Source: Sternotherus odoratus (lineage: Eukaryota > Chordata > Testudines > Kinosternidae). Taken from it: DNA of 64,000 nucleotides. The stretch spans positions 3,596,001-3,660,000 of the forward strand of contig JAVMKO010000007.1 of NCBI GenBank assembly GCA_032164245.1. The letters are read 5' to 3'. Shown here piece by piece: positions 1 through 10,031 of this stretch. The notes beneath the pieces are model-generated. The model saw only the letters and a program-made list of their open reading frames with translations, searched no databases and had not been told where the DNA came from. Every line of letters starts with the position of its first letter. Within the stretch, counting starts at the first letter, position 1. The translations under genes were made by a program, and so were the position numbers.

Positions 1-109
1 TGAGGGCCCTTTAAATCGACTTTAATGGCATGGATGTGAGGACGGGTACATGTTTATTTCGACTTAACGTCGTTAAAGATGACGTTAAGTCGTAGTGGGG
101 ACCTGCCCT
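1..109. repeat. Truncated end of a Harbinger-like MITE
   Basis: The first ~110 bases contain imperfect palindromic sequence (gacttaacgtcg / gacgttaagtcg) and end in 'agtggggacctgccctaa'. This resembles the right terminus (agtgtagacctggcc plus 3-bp duplication) of the MITEs at 48850 and 56043. The left part lies outside the window. The assignment is by similarity to the other copies only. Confidence 0.4.
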
Positions 110-159
110 AAGTGTAGGTCAAAAGACTAATGGGAAGAAATTGTCTTCATTCTCGATAG

Positions 160-572
160 CAGTGGTTCTCAACCAAAGGTATGCATATCCCTAGGGATAC
201 GTAGAAGTCTTCCAGGGAGTACATCAACTCATCTAGATATTTGCCTAGTTTTACAACAAGCTACAGGAAAAGCACTAATGAAGTCCGTACACACTAAAAT
301 TTCCTACAGAAAATATCTTGTTTATACTGCTCTATATACGATACACTGAAATGCAAGTACAATATTTATAATCCAATCGATTTATTTTACAATCATATGG
401 TAAAAATGAGAATGTCACCAATTTTTCAGTGATAGTGTGATGTGACACTTTTGTATTTTTATATCTGATTTTGTAAGCAAATAGTTTTTAAGTGAGGTGA
501 AACTTGGGGGTACGCAAGACAAATCGGACTCCTATAAGGGATACAGTACTCTGGAAAGGTTGAGAGCCACTG
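160..572 (+). mobile_element. Non-autonomous hAT (Charlie-like) DNA transposon
   Basis: The element starts CAGTGGTTCTCAACC and ends GGTTGAGAGCCACTG, a near-perfect 15-bp terminal inverted repeat. It is flanked by an exact 8-bp duplication, ctcgatag, at 152-159 and 573-580. An 8-bp target duplication and a CA(G/A)TGGTTCTCAA terminus are hallmarks of hAT elements. It is 413 bp long, AT-rich and has no transposase ORF, so it is non-autonomous. A second, older copy of the same family lies in reverse orientation at 39072-39515 and aligns with it over nearly its whole length. Confidence 0.88.
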
Positions 573-580
573 CTCGATAG

Positions 581-1301
581 CATGTGGTGATTGTGCTAGT
601 TGTTAGCTGTGTGTCTGGGTGGAGACAAGAAAGTATGTACTGTTGGTTACCTTAACTTTTATTTTCCTTGGTTTTTAGGTTTTGTGTCAGCTATGTTTTG
701 TGTAGTTCAACCTTAATTGACATACAACACAGTGGTTTTATGTATTAATATACCAATGAAAACCCTTGACACATATGTACACTGGAATTGCAACATGCAA
801 ATTAACTGTGGAGGAATGATTATGATTGGTTGAGCTGCTTCTTATGTCACAGTGCCACTACTGAAAAATGACCTGATCTATTGACTTAGGTCTGCCCATG
901 ATACTCACAGCTAATACTCATTAGAGAGAACAAATATTAATGACTTGTCGTGATTGCAAATGAATTTCTTCAAAAGTAACGTATGCAATGACTTTTAACT
1001 ATGAGGAAAGTTTGAAGAGTTGGTAATATGCTATTTGTTAGCTAGGGTGAGGTCAAGAAACAAAACATGGTGCAATAGTCAGAAAGAGCTCCTGCTTAAT
1101 TCATTTTACCTCAGAAACAAACAGATTGACTTGCAAATTCTCAGACAATTTGTTGCATAATCTAAGAGCAAGGACTGGAGAAGACGCATTATATTAGTCA
1201 TTCAAAACAAATAGATAAAAAGTAACATTTTCAAAAGCATCTGTGTGACTTGGGCATTTAGGGGCCTAAATTACATTGACTTTCAGTGACTCCCCATTGA
1301 C
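581..1301. other. No gene or classifiable repeat seen
   Basis: AT-rich sequence without a long ORF, clear inverted repeat or recognised repeat family. Probably old neutral DNA. Confidence 0.5.
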
Positions 1302-1681
1302 TCATAGACTTCAAGGCCAGAAGGGACCATCATGATCGTCTAGTCTGAGTTTGTACACAGTGCAAGCCACAGAACCTCACCCACCCACTTCTGTAATAGA
1401 CTCCTAACCTCTGGATGAGTTACTGAAGGCCTCAAATCTTGCTGTAAAGAGTTCAAGTTACAGAGAATTCACCATTTACACTCATTTAAACCTGGAACTG
1501 GGCCCCAAGTTGCAGAGGAAGGCGAAAATCCCCACAGTCTCTGCCAATCTGACCCAGGGAAAATACCTTCCCAACCCCAAATATGGTGCTCAGTTAGATC
1601 CTGAGCATGTGGGAAAGACCCACCAGCCAGACACCAGGGAAAGAATTCTCTGTAGTAACTCAGAGCTCTCCCCATCCAGTG
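1302..1681 (-). repeat. CR1 LINE 3' fragment
   Basis: The text 'tcatagacttcaaggccagaagggacc' through 'aactcagagctctccccatc' follows the 3' untranslated region of a turtle CR1 subfamily, with the LINE 3' end at the left, so the element is on the minus strand. It is 5'-truncated, as nearly all CR1 copies are. No reading frame survives, and the ORFs across it are chance. Confidence 0.72.
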
Positions 1682-1823
1682 CTTAAGTCACTTGTGAAAA
1701 TGGGATTCAGGCTCCTAGGTCACTTAGCTGCTTTGAAATTTTGTCCTTAATCCCCGCTGCCAGTGAAAAACTCATTCTTAACTATACATTCGTAACCAGT
1801 GTTCCAGGTATAGTGTCAGTTAG

Positions 1824-1928
1824 AATCATAGAATATCAGGTTTGGAAGGGACCTCTGGAAGTCATCTAGTCCAACCCCCTGCTCAAAGCAGGACCAATTC
1901 CCAACTAAATCATCCCAGCCAGGGCTTC
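1824..1928 (-). repeat. CR1 LINE 3' end (second subfamily)
   Basis: Starts with 'gaatcatagaatatcagg', the reverse complement of the CR1 tail octamers (attctatgatt), and continues 'ggaagggacctctggaagtcatctagtccaaccccctgctc'-like text, the standard CR1 3' segment. Only ~105 bp is kept. Confidence 0.8.
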
Positions 1929-2009
1929 GCGGACCATCTCATTGATACGGTGATTGTTGCTTGCCATTCTGCAGTACAACTACCTAGCCAAGATTTGGCC
2001 TTTGTCTTC

Positions 2010-2172
2010 CTTCATTCCTGGCTCTGCCATTGGCTTGTTGTGTGACTTTGATCGATTAACTTCACCTCTCTGAGCCTCAGCTTCATGAACTGTAAACTGG
2101 GGATAATGATTCTGACCTCCTTTGTAAAGTGCTTTGAGGTTGAGGGCTAGAAAGTATTACATAAGACCTAAA
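2010..2172 (+). repeat. MIR-like CORE-SINE fragment
   Basis: Contains the order 'cctggctctgcc ... tgtgac ... cctctctgagcctcag ... gtaaactggggataatga ... taaagtgctttgag', which matches the core and tail of MIR-type SINEs. The tRNA-like head is missing and the copy is diverged. Confidence 0.6.
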
Positions 2173-2849
2173 TATTAACAACTTTGTGGGCGAGAGCTTT
2201 TCCTCATAATAATTTCATCAGTAATATCCACAATGATAATGAAGTGAGGGAATATGATATCCATGATGTTCCATATTTTACTTATCTCATCTACATCAAA
2301 GGCAAACCTCCAGAACTCAGCCAACCATACAAAAATTGTGAGTGTTTGCTGCAAGGGACCCTGGGATATAATTGACGTAGCAGGTGGACTCTGAATTCTT
2401 TGATTAGCCAAAGCTGATATGTATTTTATAAAGCACAGTGGGAAAGTTCTCACTTCCTGCAGTTCTAAATGGTGCACCCAATCCTTCAGAGTGAAGTATA
2501 TCACTGGGTGTTTTCTTTATTTTATAAAGAAAAAGGAGAAAGGTGAAATATACAATGGCAGCCATCTCATCCTGACGTACAGTGCTCCAATTCACTGTCA
2601 CTCGACTCATCAGCTTTTTTTTCTTGTTCGTGAATCCTGTTGCTTGACAACTGACAGCACCTCATATCCCATTTTTGTTTTATGTGAGGCAAGGTGGTAG
2701 CTCCAAACATGAAAACATAGAGAGCACATTTCAGAATGAATGATGGAAAGCTACTTTTAGTGTCAAGTGCTGGCAAATTATCTATCACAGCTTCACCTTT
2801 TTTTCTTTCTTTTTCTTTCTTATCTGTCTTTGCAAGACTGGCAGGGTAT
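2173..2849. other. Unannotated AT-rich sequence
   Basis: No recognised gene. Short overlapping ORFs on both strands are not conserved-looking. A CT-rich run lies near 2796-2822. Confidence 0.45.
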
Positions 2850-3659
2850 ATTGTGACATACCGGGGCACGATCCAGGCTAAGAACCTGTAGCCTTGCCTG
2901 TAACCTGGGGTGTCTATTACAGTGCCTTGCTGCAGCAGCCTCCAGCCTGGATTGCTCACAAATGGCCTTCAGCATGTAAGTCACTCCCAGCTACATCTCT
3001 GTGTGTGCTGCAGCCAGTCAGCCACACCTTGGTTCTTACCAGCCTTGGTTATGCTTCAAAGTGACCCCAACACTCCTCCAGTCCCGGATCTTCCCCCAGA
3101 AATGTATGTAATGTACCACCCAGCCCTCTCCTGGACAGTACAGATATATCGAGTCCATTATTCCTTTAAGGGATAATATACACACAACCTGGTACCCCAA
3201 ATGTTGAAACTTGACCACACTGAATTAAAGAAAACAATACAATTGGTTTACTAACTACACAGAGATATTGTAAGTGAGTACAAGGAATGAGGCATAACAG
3301 TCAGAAATGGTTACAAGAAAAATAAAGATAAAATGCTTAATGGTGCCTAACTTAGCAAATTATGTTGGCTTCAAAGCAAAGTTTTCTTGCGACGTGTTTT
3401 ACTGACCAAAATCTTTAGCTCAGGGTCCCTCCCCCAGCGTCCAATGACTGCCTCCTTTTTCTCTTCAAGTGCCGTGAATGTGATGAGCAAGGAGAGGGGA
3501 GATGGGTGCCTTAGAGTGTTTGTCCCTCCTCTTTTATAGTTTCCATCTCCTGCGTGGAAAACCAGTTCCAGCTGAGACCCAGGAAGCACAGAGTCTGCGC
3601 AGAAGGATGTTCCCTGCTGGTTTTTTTTCACCTGTTTGAACTTCCTTTGTCTTTCCTTC
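2850..3659. repeat. Older unclassified repeat, split by the ERV
   Basis: The stretch from about 2850 (agggtatattgtgacatacc) to 3659, continuing at 11146 with 'ctgcctgatgactctg' as far as about 11350, reads like an old dispersed turtle repeat, possibly LTR-element derived (it includes 'gacttgaccacactgaattaa'-type text). The young ERV at 3660-11141 sits inside it. I cannot name the family from the sequence alone and there is no intact ORF. Confidence 0.3.
3656..3659. other. ERV target-site duplication (left)
   Basis: CTTC immediately left of the proviral terminus. The same four bases occur at 11142-11145 on the other side. A 4-bp duplication is typical of gammaretroviral integrase. Confidence 0.85.
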
Positions 3660-4210
3660 TGTAGCGGGATGTTCGCTAGGCTATAGAGGGAGACCAGTAA
3701 TAAGTTCAAGGAGACCAATGAGGCTCAAAACAAAACGTGTTTATTCGGCCGAGGTGGCAGCCGCCCAAAAGCGTGAAGAAACTGCCACACCAACCACGCT
3801 TAACTTTACAGTTTTATAGTCTTGGTTAACTACGCAGTTTCTTTATGTGTTACATGATTGGCTATCCCATATTGCTAGGCAGATTTAGACTACGCACGTG
3901 TAGCAGGCACGTGGTAGGAACAGCGTGATTGGACAGAATTTCGCGCCCTTTTTGCAGGATTGTTGCATTGCTTGTGCACAGAACATGCAATAGCAGCATA
4001 TTACTTTTGATGAGGTAATGATTGTATAAATGTGCAAAAACCAATTGTTACATGATTGATTCAAAACATTTTCATAACCTTATTAAAATAAACATTAACA
4101 TTAAACAATAACTATAACTATCTATTATTTTCCTTAATGGAGATCTTATATTTTGATCTTTACATATCTGCATCAACATTTATCATTATTTGCTTTCTAC
4201 AACCCTCACA
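3660..4210 (-). repeat. ERV 3' LTR
   Basis: 551 bp, with TGTAGCGG...CCTCACA on the plus strand (TG...CA ends in viral sense). It differs from the 5' LTR by an extra A at 3808 and by C at 3910 (T at 10841 in the other copy). In viral sense it carries two CCAAT motifs, a TATAAAA box (3812-3818) and an AATAAA polyadenylation signal (3740-3745). Confidence 0.95.
3740..3745 (-). terminator. AATAAA polyadenylation signal in 3' LTR
   Basis: AATAAA in viral sense, about 75 nt downstream of the TATA box, the spacing expected for a short R region. It would direct 3' end formation of the proviral RNA. Confidence 0.75.
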
Positions 4211-4225
4211 TTCCCTCCTTTTTCT
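4211..4225 (-). other. Polypurine tract of the ERV
   Basis: In viral sense AAAAAGGAGGGAA abuts the 3' LTR start (TGTGAGGG). This is the plus-strand priming site and closely resembles the gammaretroviral form. Confidence 0.85.
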
Positions 4226-4550
4226 TGTTGCTAGTTATTGCAAACTAGCAACACTCTAAACATTATTATTACCAGTTATTGGTGAATTTTTGAACATTAA
4301 CATTATTCTGTTGGACCATAACAGATTACAGGATCTAAACTACTTTTCAGACATACAGAATATATAACACATTAAGATAAGATTGAACAAGAGAACTTAT
4401 TATAAACAAAACTATTAAAAATAGTATACTTCACACACATTAAACAAACCCACCTCTGCCCCTTTCCCTGAGAAACATTACAGTAACATTTTGGGGCAAC
4501 AGGTGAATAGGATTTTCCAAGAACAAATGTTCATACAGTAGTGCAGGTTT
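4226..4550 (-). other. Pol-to-LTR gap where env would lie
   Basis: About 325 bases of AT-rich sequence with no ORF of note. A gammaretroviral env is close to 2 kb and normally overlaps the end of pol, so it has been lost completely. I see no recognisable surface or transmembrane remnant here. Confidence 0.8.
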
Positions 4551-7500
4551 TCAGAGTGGTGCTTGGTCACCTGACTCACAAGAGGTAGGTTGAACATCTT
4601 GCTGGATAGGTGGTTGGGCTGGTTTGCGGAAGACGATTTGCAGAGGGTTGGAGCTCTTTACAGAGACCTGCCAGTTGGGTGGAGGCGATGTGTGATCAGA
4701 CTTGACACGGGTATAATGAATCCATGGCTTAACACTGGCTAATTTAACAGCAGTGGGAGTGGTAAGGAAAACAGTATAGGGGCCCTTCCATTTAGGTCCC
4801 AAGGGGTTAGTTTTCCAGTCCTTGAGCCATACAGAATCTCCTGGGGAGAAAGGATGCAGAGCAGTGACAGGGAAAGGGAACTTGAGATCACTAACGTAGG
4901 TGGATAATTGAGTTAACACTTTGCTTAGGAGCTGAACTTCCCTGATAAGATCTTGTTTTCCCAGGAGGTAAGTATCCCCTTTCAAATGGCGGACCCCTAG
5001 CGGTGGTCGGCCAAACACTAGCTCATAGGGTGAGAGCTTTAAGGATCGTGTGGGAGTACATCGAACTCTAAGCAGTACCATGGGCAAGGCTACAGTCCAT
5101 GATAGGTCGGTCTCCTGACAAATTTTACCTAGGGCATCTTTTAAAGTCCTATTCATTCTTTCAACTTTTCCTGACGACTGTGGATGATATGCACAATGGA
5201 GTTTCCAGGTGATGCCTAGGAGTACTGACAAAGAGCGGATGACTCTGTGAACGAAAGCGGGACCATTGTCACTTCCAATGTGTAATGGGAGTCCAAATCG
5301 GGGGATTACATCTCGGAGCAGGGCCTTAGTAACTTGCTCAGCTTTTTCATTAGTGGTAGGCCATGCCTCAACCCAGCCGGAATATGTGCAAACTGCTACA
5401 AGCAAGTACTTGAATTTCCCAGACTTTGGCATTTCAGTGAAGTCCACAACTAGTGATTCCATTGGACTATATCCTATATGCTGGACTCCAGGTGGTCGAA
5501 GAGGTCCTACACGAGGATTATGTTTTGCACAGGTTTGACAACGTAGGGCAGCACGTCTGGTGAGTGAATGTAGACCATTTATGTACAGTTCACGGTCTAG
5601 GAGTTCAGTTAGACTAGTGCTACCTAAATGAGTCTGTTGATGTAATTCCTGGATCAATTCCCAAGCTACCACTGCGGGCAGGAAGATTTTATTATTTGGC
5701 AAAACATATAAACCTGATCGCTTTACTCCTTTTTCCTGTTCAGCCCAAAGTTGTTCTTGTGCAGTGTAATGTACTTCAGCAGGAATCATTTCAGCCACAT
5801 TGAGGTGCTGGATATGAATAACTGGAGATTGCTGACGCGCTGCATTCCTTGCTTCTTCATCCGCCTGTCGGTTTCCTTTTGCGACAGGATCCTCACCATG
5901 TTGGTGTCCTTTGCAGTGCATTACAGCAACTTGCTTAGGCATCCAAACAGCATCAAGAAGGGCTAGAATTTCATCTGCATGCTTTATTTTCTGTCCGTTT
6001 GAAGTCAGAAGTCCTCTTTCCCTGTATATGGCACCATGGGCATGGAGTGTTAGGAAGGCATATTTTGAGTCAGTGTAAACATTGACCTTTTGCCCTGTTG
6101 CTAGTTCAAGTGCTCGACGGAGGGCGACCAGTTCAGCCTTCTGGGCAGAGGTGCCAGGAGGTAGTGCCTTTGCTTCACAGACAGTGCCTTGATCATTGAC
6201 TATGGCATACCCTGCCAAACGTTGACCCTGATCAATGAAACTACTACCATCGGTGAAAAGGACAGAGTCAGGTGTGGCTAAAGGTGTATCCAGTAAGTCA
6301 GGTCGGCTAGAATAAACTTCTTCCATGACTTGAAGGCAATCATGTTTTTCAGTGGGATCTTCTTCTACTGGCAGTATAGTTGCAGGATTAAGGGTGGAAC
6401 AGACAGAGATGGTAACAGAAGGATTGTCTACTAATATACTTTCATACTTGAGGAGTTTGGTGTTTGTCATCCAATGATGGCCCCTGTGCTCCATTAGGGT
6501 GACCACAGCATGTGGGCACTTTAAGGAGATTGGTTGTCCTAGGGTGAGTTTACTTGCCTCTTCAGCAAGAAGGGCAGCTGCAGCTACGGCACGTAGGCAG
6601 GGTGGCCATCCTTGTATTACAGTGTCTAGTTGCTTAGAGAAGTATGCTACTGGTCGCGGCCAGCTACCGATGGTCTGGGTTAAGACACCAACTGCAATAC
6701 CTTTTCTCTCTCCTACATACAGTGTGAAAGGTTTTTCCAAATCAGGGAGGCCTAACGCAGGGGCTGTCATCAGGGCAGACTTGATATCTTCAAACCCTTT
6801 TTGTTGTGTTTCTGTCCAAATAAAGGGATCTGCAGCCCCGCCTTTTGTGGCCTCATGAAGGGGTTTAGCTAGTGTAGCATAGTTAGGGATCCAAAGACGG
6901 CAGAAGCCAGCAGCTCCTAAAAACTCGCGCACTTGGCGTCTGTTTGTAGGGGTAGGAATGGCACAGACTGCCTCTTTTCTCTCAATGTCCAGCATGCGGA
7001 TTCCTTTTGTGAGCTTAAATCCCAGATATTTTACTTCCTGTTGTACTAGCTGAGCCTTTTTCTTAGAAACCTTGTAACCTTTGAGATAGAGATGTTTTAA
7101 GAGATTAGCAGTAGCCTCTGTGCATTCAGTGTAGGTACGAGCAGCTACTAGAAGGTCGTCAGCATATTGAAGGATGTTCCAGCGGTTACCTCCTTGTGTG
7201 AGAGGCACCAAGTCTTGGGCTAGGGCTTGTCCGAATAAGGAGGGTGAGTTACAGAATCCCTGTGGGAGACGTGCCCATGTCATATGAGTCTTTTGACCAG
7301 TATCAGGATGTTCCCATTGAAAAGCGAAAATGGGCTGACTGATGGGTGCAATCCGGAGACAGAAGAAGGCGTCTTTAAGATCCAGCACTGAGAACCATTT
7401 GGCATTAGCTGGTACCAAACTGAGAAGAGTGTAGGGATTTGGTACTACTGGGTGCAATGGGATCACTCTTTTATTCACGGCCCGTAAGTCATGTACAGGT

Positions 7501-8213
7501 CGGAAGCTTTTATCAGGCTTCTCCACAGGTAACAAGGGAGTATTCCAGGCTGACTGGCATTTGACGATAATACCAGTGTCTGATAATTTTTGTAAGTGTT
7601 CATGTATGCCAATTACTGCTTTTCGAGGTAGAGGATATTGGGGAATGGAGACAGGAGTTGCCATGGGTTTTAAATCAATGATTATGGGAGGGATGTCAAC
7701 TGCCAGTCCAGGTGGATTATCTTCTGCCCATACACCTGGGATATTGAAAGCTTGCCAATCTTGTCTATTTTCCATGGAGGTGTAAAGTCGCCATTCTTCT
7801 TCTACAGGGAGTGCTAACATAAGGCTTTGAGTTGGGGATGGTTTTTCTCCTAATTGCATTTTCATGTTTCCATCACTATCAAAGGTGAGAGTGGCTCTGA
7901 GTTTTGATAGCATATCTCTCCCAAGGAGGGGAATGGGACATTCAGGTATATAGAGAAGTTTATGGGTAACAACGTGGCTTCCTAATTTACATGCTCTCTC
8001 TTGTAAATAGGGACAGGGTTTCATTTGTCCTGTTGCTCCAACGATAGTGGTTTGTTGTTGGCTCTCAGGGGCTACTTTAGTGTTAACCACAGACCTGGTA
8101 GCTCCTGTATCAATTAGAAAATCTATGAACTGGCCTCCCACATTCATACAGACCATCGGCTCCCCGGGGCCAGTTGTAAATACTTCTGTCGGGATCCGAG
8201 GAACCGGTCTGGC
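4551..8213 (-). CDS. pol: ERV pol (protease, reverse transcriptase, RNase H, integrase), expressed by readthrough
   Basis: An uninterrupted frame of 1220 codons following the gag amber codon. The first methionine is at 8156 but is probably not a real start, because the frame is open from the gag stop onward and should be made as Gag-Pol. Numbering from that methionine: protease has D16-T-G-A. Reverse transcriptase has LPQGFCNSP and Y331-A-D-D. RNase H has FTDGSS with D636. Integrase has an HxxxH...CxxC zinc domain, then D905, D963 and E999 (a DX35E spacing) and a C-terminal WKGPY (GPY/F) module. All catalytic residues that I can identify are present. The length (~1200) matches gammaretroviral Pol. 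It ends 340 bases before the 3' LTR, with no overlapping env. Minus-strand products of this kind belong to the ERV, not the host. Confidence 0.95.
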   Translation of the reverse strand, partial: ARPVPRIPTEVFTTGPGEPMVCMNVGGQFIDFLIDTGATRSVVNTKVAPESQQQTTIVGATGQMKPCPYLQERACKLGSHVVTHKLLYIPECPIPLLGRDMLSKLRATLTFDSDGNMKMQLGEKPSPTQSLMLALPVEEEWRLYTSMENRQDWQAFNIPGVWAEDNPPGLAVDIPPIIIDLKPMATPVSIPQYPLPRKAVIGIHEHLQKLSDTGIIVKCQSAWNTPLLPVEKPDKSFRPVHDLRAVNKRVIPLHPVVPNPYTLLSLVPANAKWFSVLDLKDAFFCLRIAPISQPIFAFQWEHPDTGQKTHMTWARLPQGFCNSPSLFGQALAQDLVPLTQGGNRWNILQYADDLLVAARTYTECTEATANLLKHLYLKGYKVSKKKAQLVQQEVKYLGFKLTKGIRMLDIERKEAVCAIPTPTNRRQVREFLGAAGFCRLWIPNYATLAKPLHEATKGGAADPFIWTETQQKGFEDIKSALMTAPALGLPDLEKPFTLYVGERKGIAVGVLTQTIGSWPRPVAYFSKQLDTVIQGWPPCLRAVAAAALLAEEASKLTLGQPISLKCPHAVVTLMEHRGHHWMTNTKLLKYESILVDNPSVTISVCSTLNPATILPVEEDPTEKHDCLQVMEEVYSSRPDLLDTPLATPDSVLFTDGSSFIDQGQRLAGYAIVNDQGTVCEAKALPPGTSAQKAELVALRRALELATGQKVNVYTDSKYAFLTLHAHGAIYRERGLLTSNGQKIKHADEILALLDAVWMPKQVAVMHCKGHQHGEDPVAKGNRQADEEARNAARQQSPVIHIQHLNVAEMIPAEVHYTAQEQLWAEQEKGVKRSGLYVLPNNKIFLPAVVAWELIQELHQQTHLGSTSLTELLDRELYINGLHSLTRRAALRCQTCAKHNPRVGPLRPPGVQHIGYSPMESLVVDFTEMPKSGKFKYLLVAVCTYSGWVEAWPTTNEKAEQVTKALLRDVIPRFGLPLHIGSDNGPAFVHRVIRSLSVLLGITWKLHCAYHPQSSGKVERMNRTLKDALGKICQETDLSWTVALPMVLLRVRCTPTRSLKLSPYELVFGRPPLGVRHLKGDTYLLGKQDLIREVQLLSKVLTQLSTYVSDLKFPFPVTALHPFSPGDSVWLKDWKTNPLGPKWKGPYTVFLTTPTAVKLASVKPWIHYTRVKSDHTSPPPNWQVSVKSSNPLQIVFRKPAQPPIQQDVQPTSCESGDQAPL

Positions 8214-8216
8214 CTA
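8168..8216 (-). promoter_or_regulatory. Amber readthrough site with possible downstream RNA structure
   Basis: Gag ends in TAG at 8216-8214 (viral sense), followed in the same frame by GCC AGA CCG and open pol. GGCCAG, beginning at the G of the stop, can pair with CUGGCC about 40 nt downstream (plus-strand 8168-8173 with 8209-8214). CAGACC can alternatively pair with a later GGUCUG. Murine leukaemia virus uses a downstream pseudoknot for about 5 percent UAG suppression. A similar role here is inferred, not shown. Confidence 0.6.
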
Positions 8217-10031
8217 ATCTTGATTTCTTGCCCAATCCTCTATCACTGCCATACCGAAGGTATCTCCATCAAGTGCTTGAGCAGTTGCTGCTTTGGACCA
8301 GGCAGGTGCCCCATATTCCTTTCTGTTTCCCCTATTGTGTGGCCCTCCTCTTCCTTTCTCACTTTCTGAGGTATTTTCACTTTCTTTGTTAGGACACTCA
8401 TTCTTCCAGTGTCCAACCTGGAAGCAATGGGCACACTGGGTGAATCCTAGTCGACCTCTGCCTCGCCCTCTTCCTCCACCACGCTGGGCATTTCCTCTTC
8501 CTTTTCCATTGTAATTATCCTGGAAGGCTGCGGCAACCAACTGGGCTCTCTTTCTCACCTTTTCTTCCGCTTTCCTTTCCTCTTCTCCTTCTCGGGCAGC
8601 ATATACTCGAGCAGCTACTTCAAGAATGCGCCCCATATTCATGTGGACTAATCCCTGATCCTTCTGAAGCTTACGCCTGATGTCTGGTGCACATTGACTG
8701 ATAAAACTATTCTTCAAGGCTTGGGATCCTGGACTGTCTTCTGATTCATTGTCCATATCATATGGGGACCATTTACGATATCCTTCTCTCAATCTCTCTA
8801 GGAATGCTCCAGGTGTTTCTTCTCTATCTTGGAGCAAATCATGAATTTTCCGGAGGTTTACAACTCTAGGTGGCCCCCTTTTGAGGGCCCTAACAAGTAA
8901 CCGATGGTATAAATCAAGGGCAGTTTTGCTATCTGGTGTGTTAGGGTCCCATCCTGGATCTCTAATAGTGGGAAATGTATTGTCCATAAAATCTAAGAGG
9001 CCATTAGGGTCTCTTGTTCCATATTCTATACGGGCTTCTTCCCGCCCTCGGCTTAGAACTAGGGTTCGTTCTTCTGGGCTAAGCAACATTTGGAGAAGTT
9101 GGCTGATGTCCATCCAAGAAGGATAGTGAGTTCCAATAATTCCCTCTACTAAGGTGGCAATAGCTGTGGGATCGTTTGTCCACGGTGCCTTTGAAGCTTT
9201 CCAATTAAGGAGATCACTACTAGTGAAGGGAACATGCTGATACACTCCCTGGACCCGGTACTGTCCTGTGGGGTTGTCTGGGGGAGGAGGAATTAATTGA
9301 TTAACTACCCGGAGAGGGAACTGTCGCACCGGAGAGGTATCGCGGTCCCTACTCCGGAGGGCATAGGAATGCTCCTTTGTAATGTTTCTTTTCTCATCCC
9401 GATTAGAATCATGATCCTCGGGTTTTCTCTCAGGGGTTAGGAGTTGTTGAAGTTTTGCCACACTTTCTTCAAGTTGCTGTAAGCCTGATTGACCGGAGTC
9501 AGTTGGTGAATTTGAGACGGACATGCCTGCTACGCTTGGCGGCGGGACTGTTGGTGCTGGCGGTATAGGCATAGGCTCGAGCGGGGCGGCCGGGACTACG
9601 GGTAGCGGCATGTAAGGGGGTGGGGCTTGTGGCTCATCTTCTGGGAGGCTTGGATAGATAGGTTTCGATTCCTCCTGGGTTCCCCTGAGCCCCCTCTGTG
9701 AACGTGTGCGAAGGACTAGGCATTTGGTATATCTTTGTAACCAAGATGGATTCTCCTCTACTATATCAAACCATGCAGATATATAAGGGTACTGATCGGG
9801 GTGTTGGTGTCCCGCGAAATTGAGGACATCTCTAATAATATCCATGTCCAAAGTCCCTATGGCTGGCCACGTGGGCTGAATTGGAAATGCCGGCCAGTCT
9901 TTTTCACAAAATTTCTTTAACAATCCGGCCTTACGGCTGCCGGTGGGAATGCGCTTTTTGAATTCTCCAAAATGCTCTAACATGCAAGTTAGAGGTGTTT
10001 TGCGGTCTTCCTTGGATCCGCTTCCTCCCAT
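8214..10031 (-). CDS. gag: ERV gag polyprotein
   Basis: An intact Gag of 605 residues from the ATG at 10031. I chose this start because the protein then begins MGGSGSKED, with glycine at position 2 and a following serine as required for N-myristoylation of matrix. A PPPY late-budding motif lies at residues 137-140, followed by a proline-rich p12-like region and a capsid. The capsid contains an ETPGAFLERLREGYRKW block near residues 403-419, in the place of the major homology region. A charged E/R/K-rich stretch precedes nucleocapsid. Nucleocapsid has a single CCHC zinc knuckle (C533, C536, H541, C546) after an RG-rich run. One knuckle and PPPY are typical of gammaretroviruses. There are no frameshifts or stops. 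It terminates at UAG, in the same frame as pol. The frame is also open upstream to an ATG at 10136 (separate entry). Confidence 0.95.
   Translation of the reverse strand: MGGSGSKEDRKTPLTCMLEHFGEFKKRIPTGSRKAGLLKKFCEKDWPAFPIQPTWPAIGTLDMDIIRDVLNFAGHQHPDQYPYISAWFDIVEENPSWLQRYTKCLVLRTRSQRGLRGTQEESKPIYPSLPEDEPQAPPPYMPLPVVPAAPLEPMPIPPAPTVPPPSVAGMSVSNSPTDSGQSGLQQLEESVAKLQQLLTPERKPEDHDSNRDEKRNITKEHSYALRSRDRDTSPVRQFPLRVVNQLIPPPPDNPTGQYRVQGVYQHVPFTSSDLLNWKASKAPWTNDPTAIATLVEGIIGTHYPSWMDISQLLQMLLSPEERTLVLSRGREEARIEYGTRDPNGLLDFMDNTFPTIRDPGWDPNTPDSKTALDLYHRLLVRALKRGPPRVVNLRKIHDLLQDREETPGAFLERLREGYRKWSPYDMDNESEDSPGSQALKNSFISQCAPDIRRKLQKDQGLVHMNMGRILEVAARVYAAREGEEERKAEEKVRKRAQLVAAAFQDNYNGKGRGNAQRGGGRGRGRGRLGFTQCAHCFQVGHWKNECPNKESENTSESEKGRGGPHNRGNRKEYGAPAWSKAATAQALDGDTFGMAVIEDWARNQD

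Noticed and set aside
4226..4550. Searched for an env remnant between pol and the 3' LTR
   Set aside because: Only AT-rich, stop-filled sequence with no recognisable surface or transmembrane pattern.
5266..9126. Plus-strand ORFs opposite gag and pol
   Set aside because: Antisense shadows of the intact retroviral frames.
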